This document shows positions 1-7,701 of a DNA stretch of 21,739 nt, piece after piece. Within the stretch, counting starts at the first letter, position 1, and the number at the start of each line of letters is the position of its first letter. Source of the DNA: Burkholderiales bacterium (GTDB taxonomy: Bacteria > Pseudomonadota > Gammaproteobacteria > Burkholderiales > Usitatibacteraceae); contig JANXWW010000110.1 in assembly GCA_025350945.1 (NCBI GenBank), positions 1 through 21,739 on the forward strand, given 5' to 3'. The position numbers were made by a program, and so were the translations under genes. The notes beneath the pieces are model-generated. The model saw only the letters and a list, made by a program, of their open reading frames with translations, did no database searches and had not been told where the DNA came from.

Positions 1-53
1 AAACAGGCGTGAATGAGGTAACGTTCGTCTAGGGTGAGGTGCGTGCGCTTCAT
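1..53 (-). CDS. IS30-family transposase, N-terminal fragment (runs off window)
   Basis: Seen: on the minus strand an ATG at 53 follows a purine-rich AAGGA ribosome site and opens a frame encoding MKRTHLTLDERYLIHAC before the window ends. Known: the HLTxxERYxI opening is typical of the N-terminal helix-turn-helix of IS30-family DDE transposases, which bind the element's ends. Inference: this is the 5' end of an insertion-sequence transposase whose body lies to the left. Only 17 codons are visible, so no catalytic residues can be checked and the copy may be intact or broken. The alternative is chance resemblance, but motif, start codon and ribosome site agree. Confidence 0.6.
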   Translation of the reverse strand, partial: MKRTHLTLDERYLIHAC

Positions 54-140
54 GGCGATGTCCTTTCGTCTCAGAAACAAAAGGGTACCGCTATTCGTGC
101 CTCACCCCCTCATCAAGCGCCCTGATCTGTCGCTATTCGA
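1..140 (-). mobile_element. Probable right-hand end of an IS30-like insertion sequence
   Basis: This stretch lies upstream of the partial transposase and before the FecR gene's terminator-like repeat. It contains a 9-bp direct repeat, CGCTATTCG, at 89-97 and 131-139, which could belong to the element's end. The boundary near 140 is inferred, because recognisable host-type repeat sequence begins at about 141. The terminal inverted repeat and target duplication cannot be confirmed without the other end. Confidence 0.35.
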
Positions 141-190
141 ACTGGAATCCGGGTTTTCGCTCCAAACACCGCGCCAATGCTGGTGTTTAT
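141..190. repeat. Structured intergenic element, partial copy (E0)
   Basis: Seen: AAACACC at 164-170 pairs with GGTGTTT at 182-188, giving a hairpin directly after the stop codon (202-204) of the minus-strand FecR gene, where it could act as a terminator. The block CGCCAATGCTGGTGTTT matches the copy at 11194-11210 (minus strand) with one difference, and TTTTCGCTCCA resembles TTTTTGCTCCA in the copy at 18217-18290. The far outer arm expected before 141 is absent. Inference: a truncated member of the element family, cut where the IS-like sequence begins. Confidence 0.5.
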
Positions 191-201
191 TCTTCAACCT
201 A

Positions 202-1851
202 TCACAACAAAAACGGCACCAGCAATAACAGCAGCCACCACCGGTTCGCTTTCACTTCAATCGTCTGCGCACTGCTGTACGGGCCGATAAAACCATCCGC
301 GTCAATTGAGCGGTAGCGCATGTAATAGGTTCCAGCATCTGCTGGTTTTTCTATGGTGATTTCGGGTTGGGTGAGCTTCTTGTCTTGCACGATTGTTTTG
401 AATTCCGCGTCGCTGGCAAGCTGAAAATCAAATATCTGGTTGGGCTCTCCGCTCCATGAAAATCCCACACGATTGCCCTCTTCTTTCGGCGGATTCGGCG
501 CTTGTGGCAGCGCTTTTAATGTGAATGATTGTGTGTCGCCAAATGGCCCGACATCGCCGTCCGGCCGCACGCTCGCCACTCGCCAAAAATAATCACCGGG
601 CTTAATTGCAGCCGATGGCGAAAACGCTGAACCCGAATTTGACAACACCACCCCGCGCTCATCCGAAATCGACGGCGAGAAATCTGCGTTACTGGCGAGC
701 TGGAAACGGTACGAACCCGCCTCGACTGAATTCGCCCATTTGAATTCCACCTTCTCGGCGGCCAGTTTATTTTTATTTTTCGGCTCTGATGTGAATGGTG
801 GTTCGGGCCGCGCTTTTAATTTGAATGCGCGCACGGCGTCACTACCTTCCAGTGCTGATTTATCAATCGCGCGTGCGCGGAAAAAATATTGACCGTCATC
901 CAGATTCGAAAATTTTGCTTCGGCGGTTTTAAATACATCATCGGCCAACAAATTACTGAATGCACTGTCGGTCGCGACCTGTCCGCGATAGCCTATCGCG
1001 CCCGCGACATCGGCAAATTTAAAACGCAATGCAATGCGCTCTTGCAGCGTCGGCGTAGCACTTAGATCGGGCGCTGCCAGTAATGCAACCGGTGCGGATG
1101 CGGCCTTGCCTGCTTCGACCACCGAGCCAAAACCAGCACCAAGATCAAGCAGCTTTGGTGCAGGTGCTGCGGAAGCGACCGCAACAACGCCTTCCAGCAC
1201 TTCACCACGCGATACTTTTCCGGATTCGTCCGCACTCACGCGAAAGCGCGTGCCACGCACACCCATGTTCGAGGTCGGTGTGGAAACTTCAAAACGCGCG
1301 CCCTGACCTTTGCGCTTTTCCACGGACGACTCAACGCGCCCAGACTTTAGCGCAATCGTAGTTGACGGCACGCCACCGGTATTCGCCAGCACGCGCGCGA
1401 CGTCCAGTTTCACCTGCGATTTTGATTGCACCACGATGGTCGAACCATCAGCCAATTGCAGCGTGACGAAACCATTTTCGCCGGTCTTGATGGCGGTACC
1501 TTCATTTAAAACCGCACCTTTTTCCAGTGCGCCAGCGGTAGTTTCAACCGGACCTTGCACCGCAATCACTTTTGCTGTCGCGGGCTCGCTCCGCATCAGC
1601 CGAATCGGAATGCGAATCTCAGCGCCCGGCTTGATGCGAAGCGGATCGGGAATCTTGTTTTGATTTTGTATTGACTGCCAATTTTTTGCGTCAATCAGAT
1701 AACGATTCGCGAGACCGATGAGTGTGTCGCCCAGTTTCGCGGTGTGCGTAAAGTATTCTGTCGCTTGTTGTGCACTCGACAACGCTGACGCAAATGCGCA
1801 AACAACGATCAACGCGCTGCGAAATATTGTCGGCAATTTTTTTGTCACCAC
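202..1851 (-). CDS. LysM and FecR domain periplasmic protein
   Basis: About 549 residues. The start is placed at the GTG at 1851 because GGAG lies seven bases upstream and the protein then opens with a signal peptide (TKKLPTIFRSALIVVCAF, cleavage near SSAQQ). An in-frame start at 1911 would add 20 residues lacking signal character. Domains in order: LysM (about 33-83, with the GDTLIGLANRY core), which binds glycan or peptidoglycan; FecR-type domain (about 115-206, ending in MGVRGTRFRVS); then three fibronectin-III-like repeats with recurring FQLASDAEF and YFFRARAID-type strands. The C-terminus is very hydrophobic (RWWLLLLLVPFLL). There is no cytoplasmic anti-sigma region, so this is not a classical FecR iron regulator. 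Inference: a periplasmic, wall-associated sensor or scaffold. It is divergent from the gene at 2108. Confidence 0.8.
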   Translation of the reverse strand: MVTKKLPTIFRSALIVVCAFASALSSAQQATEYFTHTAKLGDTLIGLANRYLIDAKNWQSIQNQNKIPDPLRIKPGAEIRIPIRLMRSEPATAKVIAVQGPVETTAGALEKGAVLNEGTAIKTGENGFVTLQLADGSTIVVQSKSQVKLDVARVLANTGGVPSTTIALKSGRVESSVEKRKGQGARFEVSTPTSNMGVRGTRFRVSADESGKVSRGEVLEGVVAVASAAPAPKLLDLGAGFGSVVEAGKAASAPVALLAAPDLSATPTLQERIALRFKFADVAGAIGYRGQVATDSAFSNLLADDVFKTAEAKFSNLDDGQYFFRARAIDKSALEGSDAVRAFKLKARPEPPFTSEPKNKNKLAAEKVEFKWANSVEAGSYRFQLASNADFSPSISDERGVVLSNSGSAFSPSAAIKPGDYFWRVASVRPDGDVGPFGDTQSFTLKALPQAPNPPKEEGNRVGFSWSGEPNQIFDFQLASDAEFKTIVQDKKLTQPEITIEKPADAGTYYMRYRSIDADGFIGPYSSAQTIEVKANRWWLLLLLVPFLL

Positions 1852-2037
1852 GTTAATTCTCCGTTCGCCGCTTTGTTCATTTTTAGGTGCAGCGCTTAGA
1901 CAGCAATCCACTGTCCTTAGCGCTTAATTGTGCCACGTAGATCATGCGCCCGCGGACTCAAGCACTACCACTTCTGAAAATGTCACCAAACTTTACAATC
2001 CACCAGCATGACGTCGAACACATTTTATAAGGCCATG

Positions 2038-2053
2038 AATTCATTAATGAATT
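2038..2053. promoter_or_regulatory. 16-bp perfect palindrome in divergent promoter region
   Basis: AATTCATTAATGAATT is a perfect palindrome in the 1852-2107 region shared by the divergent FecR and PilP-like genes. A second small dyad follows (GCATG-TTC-CATGC, 2061-2073). Either could be a protein-binding site or a hairpin in the leader of the gene at 2108. The A+T-rich palindrome could also arise by chance, and no binder can be named. Confidence 0.3.
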
Positions 2054-2107
2054 ATTGCTGGCATGTTCCATGCTGGGTTTTATAGCTTTCACCAATCTTG
2101 AATAGTC

Positions 2108-3145
2108 ATGCGCAACAAATCCTTGAAAATCGCATTATCAGTTAAAGCAATCGTGCTTGCGGTCTTGGTCAACACATGCATCGTGTGCGCAGCGGCTGCA
2201 CAATCATCACGCCCGATTATCATCGATGCACGTGAGGTCAAGGCAAGCGCGTTGCTGCTTGAAATCGCGCGCCTTGAAAAGCTCGACATGGTGGTCGGCA
2301 ATCGGGCGTTCGAAATACGTTTGTCGATCAACGAAACATTTACATCGCCACGTGCCGCCATCGACAACATCGTGGCGCGCGCACATCTGAAAGCAAGCCG
2401 AAAAAATGATGTGCTGGTCATCGCCGATCAATGCACGCCGGAGATGCCATCTGAGTTAAAATCGGAAGCAAGAGCACGCACGTTAAATCCTTTTTCCAAT
2501 GCGCGCGTGAGCCTGAATTTTCAGCAGACTGATCTCGCCACCATGCTCTCGCTGTTGCAAATGGTCTCCGCACGCAGCACCGATGATGACGCGATCCTGC
2601 AAGCTGCAAACTTTAGTACCTTCAGTACATTAAGCCCGCTACAGATCGGCGCACATCTGCAAAATCAATCTGCGCGCAGCGCCTATGAGGCTATTGCAAA
2701 CGCCACCGGCACAGGCCTGATGGCAACAACAAGCGAAGAATTTTTAGTCAGCCAGCTCGCGTCCAAAAAGGGCTGCAAGGAATTAAGCGCCACCAACACC
2801 GACGCAGGCGCTACAGATTCGTACGGTACATGCCCGCGAATGAGCACCTATCCCGCCACCGCAAACATCGATTGTCAGCCGCTGGAATTCTATAAATTTG
2901 CCGACATCACCATTCGCGGTTATTTAAAATCCGGCGACGAATTGATGGCATTGCTTGAAACCCGCGACCAGCTTTCGTGGACGATAGTCAAAGAAAATTT
3001 GCTCGGTGAAAACTTTGCGAAGGTTGAAGACGTAAACGATAAAGGGCTCGTGATTAAAGAGCTGTTTATCAATCGCTACGGCTATCCATTTGATCGAAAA
3101 ATTTTCCTGGGCTTTGATGGGAAGCAAAGCGCGTTGCCAGATTAA
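2108..3145 (+). CDS. Orphan secretin N-domain/PilP-like envelope protein
   Basis: 345 residues with an N-terminal signal sequence (hydrophobic IALSVKAIVLAVLV, then cysteines and AAAAQ). Residues about 35-105 look like an STN/secretin N0 domain (IIIDAREVKASALLLEIARL). Residues about 130-205 look like a second such module (VSLNFQQTDLATMLSLLQ), the form seen in PilQ. Residues about 260-340 resemble the PilP inner-membrane lipoprotein fold (GYLKSGDELMALLE, then NLLGENFAKVEDV). PilP and PilQ work together in type IV pili, but here the parts sit in one protein with no pil genes nearby and no secretin pore domain. The ribosome site before ATG 2108 is weak. The role is unknown. Domain calls are by eye and of moderate certainty. 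Confidence 0.5.
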   Translation: MRNKSLKIALSVKAIVLAVLVNTCIVCAAAAQSSRPIIIDAREVKASALLLEIARLEKLDMVVGNRAFEIRLSINETFTSPRAAIDNIVARAHLKASRKNDVLVIADQCTPEMPSELKSEARARTLNPFSNARVSLNFQQTDLATMLSLLQMVSARSTDDDAILQAANFSTFSTLSPLQIGAHLQNQSARSAYEAIANATGTGLMATTSEEFLVSQLASKKGCKELSATNTDAGATDSYGTCPRMSTYPATANIDCQPLEFYKFADITIRGYLKSGDELMALLETRDQLSWTIVKENLLGENFAKVEDVNDKGLVIKELFINRYGYPFDRKIFLGFDGKQSALPD

Positions 3146-3151
3146 AGCCAG

Positions 3152-3228
3152 TACAAAAGGCCAGTAATGGCGGGGCTTTTGAGGCAAAAATTGCCTGAAA
3201 GCACGGTAGATACTGGCTCTTGTATTTT
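3152..3228. terminator. Structured element E1 filling a convergent gap, likely bidirectional terminator
   Basis: The outer arms 3152-3166 (TACAAAAGGCCAGTA) and 3211-3224 (TACTGGCTCTTGTA) pair with one bulge and one mismatch. Inside, GCTTT (3175-3179) pairs with AAAGC (3198-3202), and AGGCAA (3182-3187) pairs perfectly with TTGCCT (3191-3196) around an AAA loop. T-rich DNA follows (TATTTTATTTT). The element occupies almost the whole gap between two convergent stop codons (3145 and 3227). It is a member of the repeat family also found at 18217-18290 and 11191-11264. Confidence 0.65.
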
Positions 3229-4579
3229 ATTTTGCGATTACCATCTCTGCCGTGCGAATATCAGTAATCACCTCATCAAGCACCACCGCATCCAGCCGAT
3301 CATCCAATTCCACCACCACCAGATAGCCGCGATCCAGCCCATCCGCGGTGAATGCCTTGGCGAGCGATAGCTGATCGCTGCTCACCATCCTGCCGTCAGC
3401 CTTCGACCATGTTTCCATCGCCACCAGACAACCCGCCGATGGCGTGCCAGGATAAAACGATGCGCCGCGATAGTATTCGGAATTAATCACCGTGCCATGC
3501 AACAACATTTCATTGCGACCCGCCTGCCCCGCAAGAAACGCTTCTTTGAACGGAAAATAATTTCGCCATGATGCGGGCAGAAAACTTTCATAGCGAGCTT
3601 CCGTCCACTCATCGCTTGAATTGAGCAGCGCGGCTACGTTGGGGTTGTGCTCGAACTCTGCCACGCTGGCTTCAATCGGCACCTTCGATTCCAGATACGG
3701 CGTGGGCCCGATCCATGGGTTGGTCGCGGTGCCGGAACCAACAATAGTGAAGAGACCTTGCGGCGTATTGCCGTTGGTAATGGTGCCCGGCAAATTACTC
3801 AGTGCCATCGCAAGATGCGCAATGTTGAAGATGCTGCCATCGGCATTACGGACAAACTTGCCGCTCGCACCACGCACCACGGCCAAGCCAAATCGTGCGC
3901 GATCTTTACGCTGGAAGCTGAATATGACTGGCACGCCACGACGAAAATCCGCGCTCAATAAATCCCCCAGCGGCGGACGTTTTTTTAATTCATCCTCAAC
4001 ATCTGCGGTGAGCACATGATCCAGCGCGCGCAGCCGTGGCTCATTTGTCCCGTCGGGAAAACGTCGCTGCAAAATATCGCGCAGCTTTGCTTTTATCGCC
4101 GCACTGCTATCGGCTTTTAGCACGACATAGGCGGCAATGGAGAATTCGCGCGGCGTGGAAATCGTCTTAAGCAGCGGCATCAGTTGCGCCGCACTTTCCG
4201 TGGCATAAAGTGAATACGCGGAAGTCAAAATCGCACGCTGATGACTGGCCGGCTTGGTGGGCAATGCGCTCAATTGATCCAATAACAGGTCCAGCATCTG
4301 CTCTCGTTCTGTATTCAAAAATGCCACCGCATCCAATGCATCCGCCACGCCGTTATCAGGGCGTGCATCTGAAGGCGCTGCCAGACTCAAGCGAATTTTT
4401 TCCAGCCCGTCCGCGCGCGCAAGACGCTCACCTTCGGCAGATGCCAGTGGCGCCACAAAACTGTTGAGTCCATAGCTTGCGATCTCGGCGGGAGAATGTC
4501 GTTTCTCCGGCTGCACCGCAGCGCAGCCCGCGAACAATGCAATTGATGCAGCAAGAAACAATACATTTTTTATATTCAT
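3227..4579 (-). CDS. Lipoprotein with L,D-transpeptidase (YkuD)-like motif
   Basis: 450 residues from ATG 4579, chosen because it opens a clean lipoprotein signal with lipobox LFAGC (Cys19). A TTG at 4609 would add ten residues ahead of it. The N-terminal half (about 30-215) is helical and unassigned. Residues about 225-400 resemble an L,D-transpeptidase/murein peptide cross-linking domain: NTPQGLFTIVG, then HGTVINSEYY (His361), then PSAGC (Cys384). In the family the signature is H-x(14-17)-[ST]-HGC. Here the spacing is 23 and the histidine before Gly-Cys is Ala, so activity is uncertain. It is last in the minus-strand cluster, 26 bases after the pseudouridine synthase. Likely outer-membrane anchored and facing peptidoglycan. 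Confidence 0.5.
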   Translation of the reverse strand: MNIKNVLFLAASIALFAGCAAVQPEKRHSPAEIASYGLNSFVAPLASAEGERLARADGLEKIRLSLAAPSDARPDNGVADALDAVAFLNTEREQMLDLLLDQLSALPTKPASHQRAILTSAYSLYATESAAQLMPLLKTISTPREFSIAAYVVLKADSSAAIKAKLRDILQRRFPDGTNEPRLRALDHVLTADVEDELKKRPPLGDLLSADFRRGVPVIFSFQRKDRARFGLAVVRGASGKFVRNADGSIFNIAHLAMALSNLPGTITNGNTPQGLFTIVGSGTATNPWIGPTPYLESKVPIEASVAEFEHNPNVAALLNSSDEWTEARYESFLPASWRNYFPFKEAFLAGQAGRNEMLLHGTVINSEYYRGASFYPGTPSAGCLVAMETWSKADGRMVSSDQLSLAKAFTADGLDRGYLVVVELDDRLDAVVLDEVITDIRTAEMVIAK

Positions 4580-4605
4580 ATCCGCCCTGTTGATAACAAC
4601 ACTAC

Positions 4606-5526
4606 TCAAGCAAAACTCAACTGCTGCAAACTTGTAAAATCGCGCATCACACCCGAAACCGGATCTCGAAATGAAATTTTCTTCGCGAGTAGCTGTAGCG
4701 GCTTTGCGTATTCATCATCCGCATGTCGCTGATGCACAGGATAAATTTGATCATGCAAAATCGGCATGCCTAGCGCGACCATGTGCACACGAAGCTGATG
4801 TTTTTTTCCGGTCAACGGCGTTAATTGGTAGCGTGCCAATTCGCCATTTATTTCAAGCAATTCAATTACGGTTTCAGCATTTGGCTCCAAGCCTTGTTCG
4901 CGATCCACTTCGCGCATTTGCATAAACGCATCAGACTCAACAATGTGGCTGCGATATGTCATGGGCAATGGTAAATTATCACGAAACGGGGCAATTGCTT
5001 CATACGTTTTTTTAACCGCACGCTGCTCAAACAAACCTTGATATTTGCCGCGCGTATCGGGTTGTACTGTGAACAGCACCAGTCCCGCCGTTTCACGATC
5101 AATACGATGCATCGGCGCGAGCGAATCAATGCCGAGCTTTCGTTTCAGCCGCACTAGTACCGTCTCCTGCACATAGCGACCCACAGGTGCCACGGGCAAA
5201 AAATGCGGTTTATCCACCACCACGATAAGCTCGTCCTGAAACAAAATCACTTCATCAAACGGAATGCGTGGCTCTTGCGGAATGTCGCGGTAATAATAGA
5301 GTTTTTCGCGTGCACGGTAAACGTGATCAGGCAACATGCACGTGCCCGCATGATCCAGCACATCACCGCGCGCCATACGCTTGACCAACTCGTCATAAGC
5401 AATATGCGGGAATCGATCCGCTAAAAAATCGATCACGCGTTTCCACGGGCCGACGGGTAATGAAATCGTGCTGGCACCGACGCCGTTTTTAGTCGGCAGT
5501 GTGGCGCTGCCAGCGTTACTGCGCAC
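4606..5526 (-). CDS. RluA-family RNA pseudouridine synthase
   Basis: 306 residues. The GTG start at 5526 has GGAG six bases upstream and overlaps the trhO stop codon, so the two are probably translationally coupled. The enzyme isomerises specific uridines to pseudouridine in rRNA or tRNA in the cytoplasm. Visible motifs: a short S4-like N-terminal segment (YDELVKRMARGDVLDHAG, about 44-61); DELIVVVDKPHFLPV; the catalytic motif HRIDRETAG with Asp143; and the C-terminal GKKHQLRVHM motif. These place it in the RluA/RluC/TruC superfamily, but the target uridine cannot be told by eye. Co-location with trhO suggests an RNA-modification pair, though this is only contextual. Confidence 0.85.
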   Translation of the reverse strand: MRSNAGSATLPTKNGVGASTISLPVGPWKRVIDFLADRFPHIAYDELVKRMARGDVLDHAGTCMLPDHVYRAREKLYYYRDIPQEPRIPFDEVILFQDELIVVVDKPHFLPVAPVGRYVQETVLVRLKRKLGIDSLAPMHRIDRETAGLVLFTVQPDTRGKYQGLFEQRAVKKTYEAIAPFRDNLPLPMTYRSHIVESDAFMQMREVDREQGLEPNAETVIELLEINGELARYQLTPLTGKKHQLRVHMVALGMPILHDQIYPVHQRHADDEYAKPLQLLAKKISFRDPVSGVMRDFTSLQQLSFA

Positions 5527-6352
5527 CCTCTTCTCCGTCTTGTGCGTCTTTATCCAGTTCCTTCGCGCGCTTCAAACGCCACTCACCATCCGGCTCGCCG
5601 TTGTAAACGTCTTCGACGGTTGTTGCGGTTTCTTTCAAGCTGGTATCGAGTGCCACGCGATTATCAAACACAAAACATTCGCCATCCCACTCTTTTTCCG
5701 CATCCGGCATTTCCTTGAAGTAATTCAGAATGCCGCCCTGCAACTGGAAAACTTCCATGTCCAGATCGCGCATCCACGCGCTGGTTTTTTCGCACCGTAT
5801 CCCGCCGGTGCAATACATCGCGACACGCTTGCCTTCTGCCTTCCATTCCGCCGCATGCGCTTTCACATAGTTTGGAAAATCACGAAAATTGGTGACGCCA
5901 GGATCAATCGCGTTTTTAAATCGCCCCAGCCGAAATTCAAAACTGTTGCGGTTATCGAGCAGCACCACATCATCCTCGGCAATCAGTTTCCGCCATTCAG
6001 CGGGGCTAACGTCAATACCGGTGTTGCGCGCATCCACACCTTCAATACCCAGCGGCACAATCTCCAGTTTTTTATAAACTTTTAGTCGCCCGAATGGCGC
6101 TGTTTTGCACGGGCTGCGCTTGAATGGCATGCCGGCAAAACGAGTGTCATTGAGCAGCGCGGCCTGGAATTTATCGACATCATTTTCCGCCCCCGCCACC
6201 ATGCCGTTAATGCCTTCGGTTGCGACTAAAATACTGCCCAGCAAATTGTGCGTCATCGCCAGCGCGCGCAAATCGGCGACGATGCGATCGGGTTCTTCCA
6301 ATGGAACGAATTTGTAGAACGCGCTATGAAAAATAATGTTAGTTACATTCAT
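5516..6352 (-). CDS. trhO: tRNA uridine(34) hydroxylase TrhO (rhodanese-like)
   Basis: 278 residues, normal for the YceA/TrhO (UPF0176) family, which makes 5-hydroxyuridine at the tRNA wobble position 34 using oxygen. Seen: an N-terminal acylphosphatase-like part (ILVATEGINGMVAG), a conserved central stretch (PFGRLKVYKKLEIVPLG), then a rhodanese domain with VVLLDNRNSFEFRLGRF and the active-site loop CTGGIRCEKTSAWM (Cys181, Cys187). The C-terminal tail is acidic and charged. The start ATG (6352) overlaps the stop of the upstream amidohydrolase (ATGA) and has no clear Shine-Dalgarno site, so expression probably depends on coupling. Confidence 0.93.
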   Translation of the reverse strand: MNVTNIIFHSAFYKFVPLEEPDRIVADLRALAMTHNLLGSILVATEGINGMVAGAENDVDKFQAALLNDTRFAGMPFKRSPCKTAPFGRLKVYKKLEIVPLGIEGVDARNTGIDVSPAEWRKLIAEDDVVLLDNRNSFEFRLGRFKNAIDPGVTNFRDFPNYVKAHAAEWKAEGKRVAMYCTGGIRCEKTSAWMRDLDMEVFQLQGGILNYFKEMPDAEKEWDGECFVFDNRVALDTSLKETATTVEDVYNGEPDGEWRLKRAKELDKDAQDGEEGAQ

Positions 6353-7701
6353 TTTTTCGAATTCGATTGCAAATATTTTTGTTCGTACTTTTGATTTAAT
6401 TTGGTTTGGCGATCCGTTAATTCCAGCTCGCGGCCCTGAATAAAAATACGCTCAACTTTAGTGCGAATATCGAGCGGGTCGCCATCGGTGACAAAAAAGC
6501 TCGCGAGCTTGCCGCGTTCGAGCGAACCAAGACGATCGGCCACACCCAAAATTTGTGCAGGATAAAGCGTAATCGCACGCAGCGCCTCATCTGGCGCCAA
6601 ACCATGCGCAGCCGCGGTGGCAGCCTCGAACGGCAGACTGCGTTCGGTCGCCGCATCGAATTCACCGCCACTGCGCGCGATGCAAAATCTTACACCTGCC
6701 GCCGACAATTTTGCGGCCAAACGGAATGGCGCATCTATATCATCATCACGGCGCATTGGCAGCCGATGCACGCCGGCAATGACGACCGGAATTTGTCGTT
6801 CTCGCAAACTATCTGCAATCAACGCTGCATCCATCCCGCCGACAATCACCAGCTTGAAACCCATGCGCTCTGATAAGCCCATCGCGTAACGAATCTGCGG
6901 CAGCTCGTTTGCCAACACAAAAACCGGGCGTGGTTTATCAGCCGAAAACACCGAACGCATCGATTCCCAACGCGAATCAATCGGCGTCGTGGCATCCGCC
7001 GCACGCGTGTTCGCATACGCACGCGCGGCCTCAAACGCATCTTCCAGCACACGCAGGCGCTGATTGGTCATGCGCTGCATATCGTCGAGTCGTGCAGGTG
7101 GCAAATTTGGATAGAGCGCTGAATTCAAACGCATCGTGGGCAGCGTTACGTGCAGGCCAACTTCCGGTATCAGCCCCATTTCTTCCCACGTCCAGCCATC
7201 CAGTTGCACCAGGGCAGACGTGCCTGCAATCAATCCGGTCGGCCCCGCACGCGGCACCGACAGCGCGGCGAGCACACCATTGGCACGCGCAACCGGAATC
7301 AATTCGCTATCGGCATTCACCGCCACCAGTGCGCGTGAATTCGGATTGATCGCGCCTGTTTCGGCCGTATCAACTGTTGCGCGCACGGCTTCCACTTCCA
7401 CCAGGCCCAGCGCGGTATTTGCGGCAATCAAGCCCGGATAAATATGCTTGCCCGGCATGGCGATTATCTTTGCCGATCCGTCGTCAGACAATGCTGTTGA
7501 CGTACCGATTGCGGTAATGCGGCCACCTTCAATCAACATACGACCGTTTGGAATTACGGCTCCGCTAACGGTGTGAAACGTGGCCTCGGTGATCAGGATT
7601 GGCTGCGATTGCGCAGGCGGTGGAGTGTTTGGCGTCGCATTTGCCGCCGCGCTAAAAAATGCCAAAGCCGATATTTTCAACAACGCGAATTTCATATTCA
7701 T
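6349..7701 (-). CDS. Periplasmic amidohydrolase-like protein, metal-site motif lost
   Basis: 450 residues. Start ATG 7701 has GGAGGA six bases upstream and overlaps the previous stop (ATGA), and it gives a signal peptide (MKFALLKISALAFFSAAANA). The fold follows imidazolonepropionase-like amidohydrolases: N-terminal beta-sandwich strands (GRMLIEGGRITAIGT), PGLIAANTALG, and the C-terminal ALRAITLYPAQILGV and LGSLERGKLASFFV. Where active members read PGLIDAHTH, this one reads PGLIAANTA, so the HxH metal ligands are missing. The usual late Asp is also not obvious (ARSGGEFD). Inference: probably non-catalytic or using different chemistry, and perhaps a partner of the larger amidohydrolase encoded just upstream. 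Confidence 0.75.
   Translation of the reverse strand: MNMKFALLKISALAFFSAAANATPNTPPPAQSQPILITEATFHTVSGAVIPNGRMLIEGGRITAIGTSTALSDDGSAKIIAMPGKHIYPGLIAANTALGLVEVEAVRATVDTAETGAINPNSRALVAVNADSELIPVARANGVLAALSVPRAGPTGLIAGTSALVQLDGWTWEEMGLIPEVGLHVTLPTMRLNSALYPNLPPARLDDMQRMTNQRLRVLEDAFEAARAYANTRAADATTPIDSRWESMRSVFSADKPRPVFVLANELPQIRYAMGLSERMGFKLVIVGGMDAALIADSLRERQIPVVIAGVHRLPMRRDDDIDAPFRLAAKLSAAGVRFCIARSGGEFDAATERSLPFEAATAAAHGLAPDEALRAITLYPAQILGVADRLGSLERGKLASFFVTDGDPLDIRTKVERIFIQGRELELTDRQTKLNQKYEQKYLQSNSKK

Noticed and set aside
34..228. 64-codon plus-strand open frame
   Set aside because: It lies antisense to the transposase start and the FecR gene end and crosses hairpin E0. The shared RQCWCL peptide comes from the repeat.
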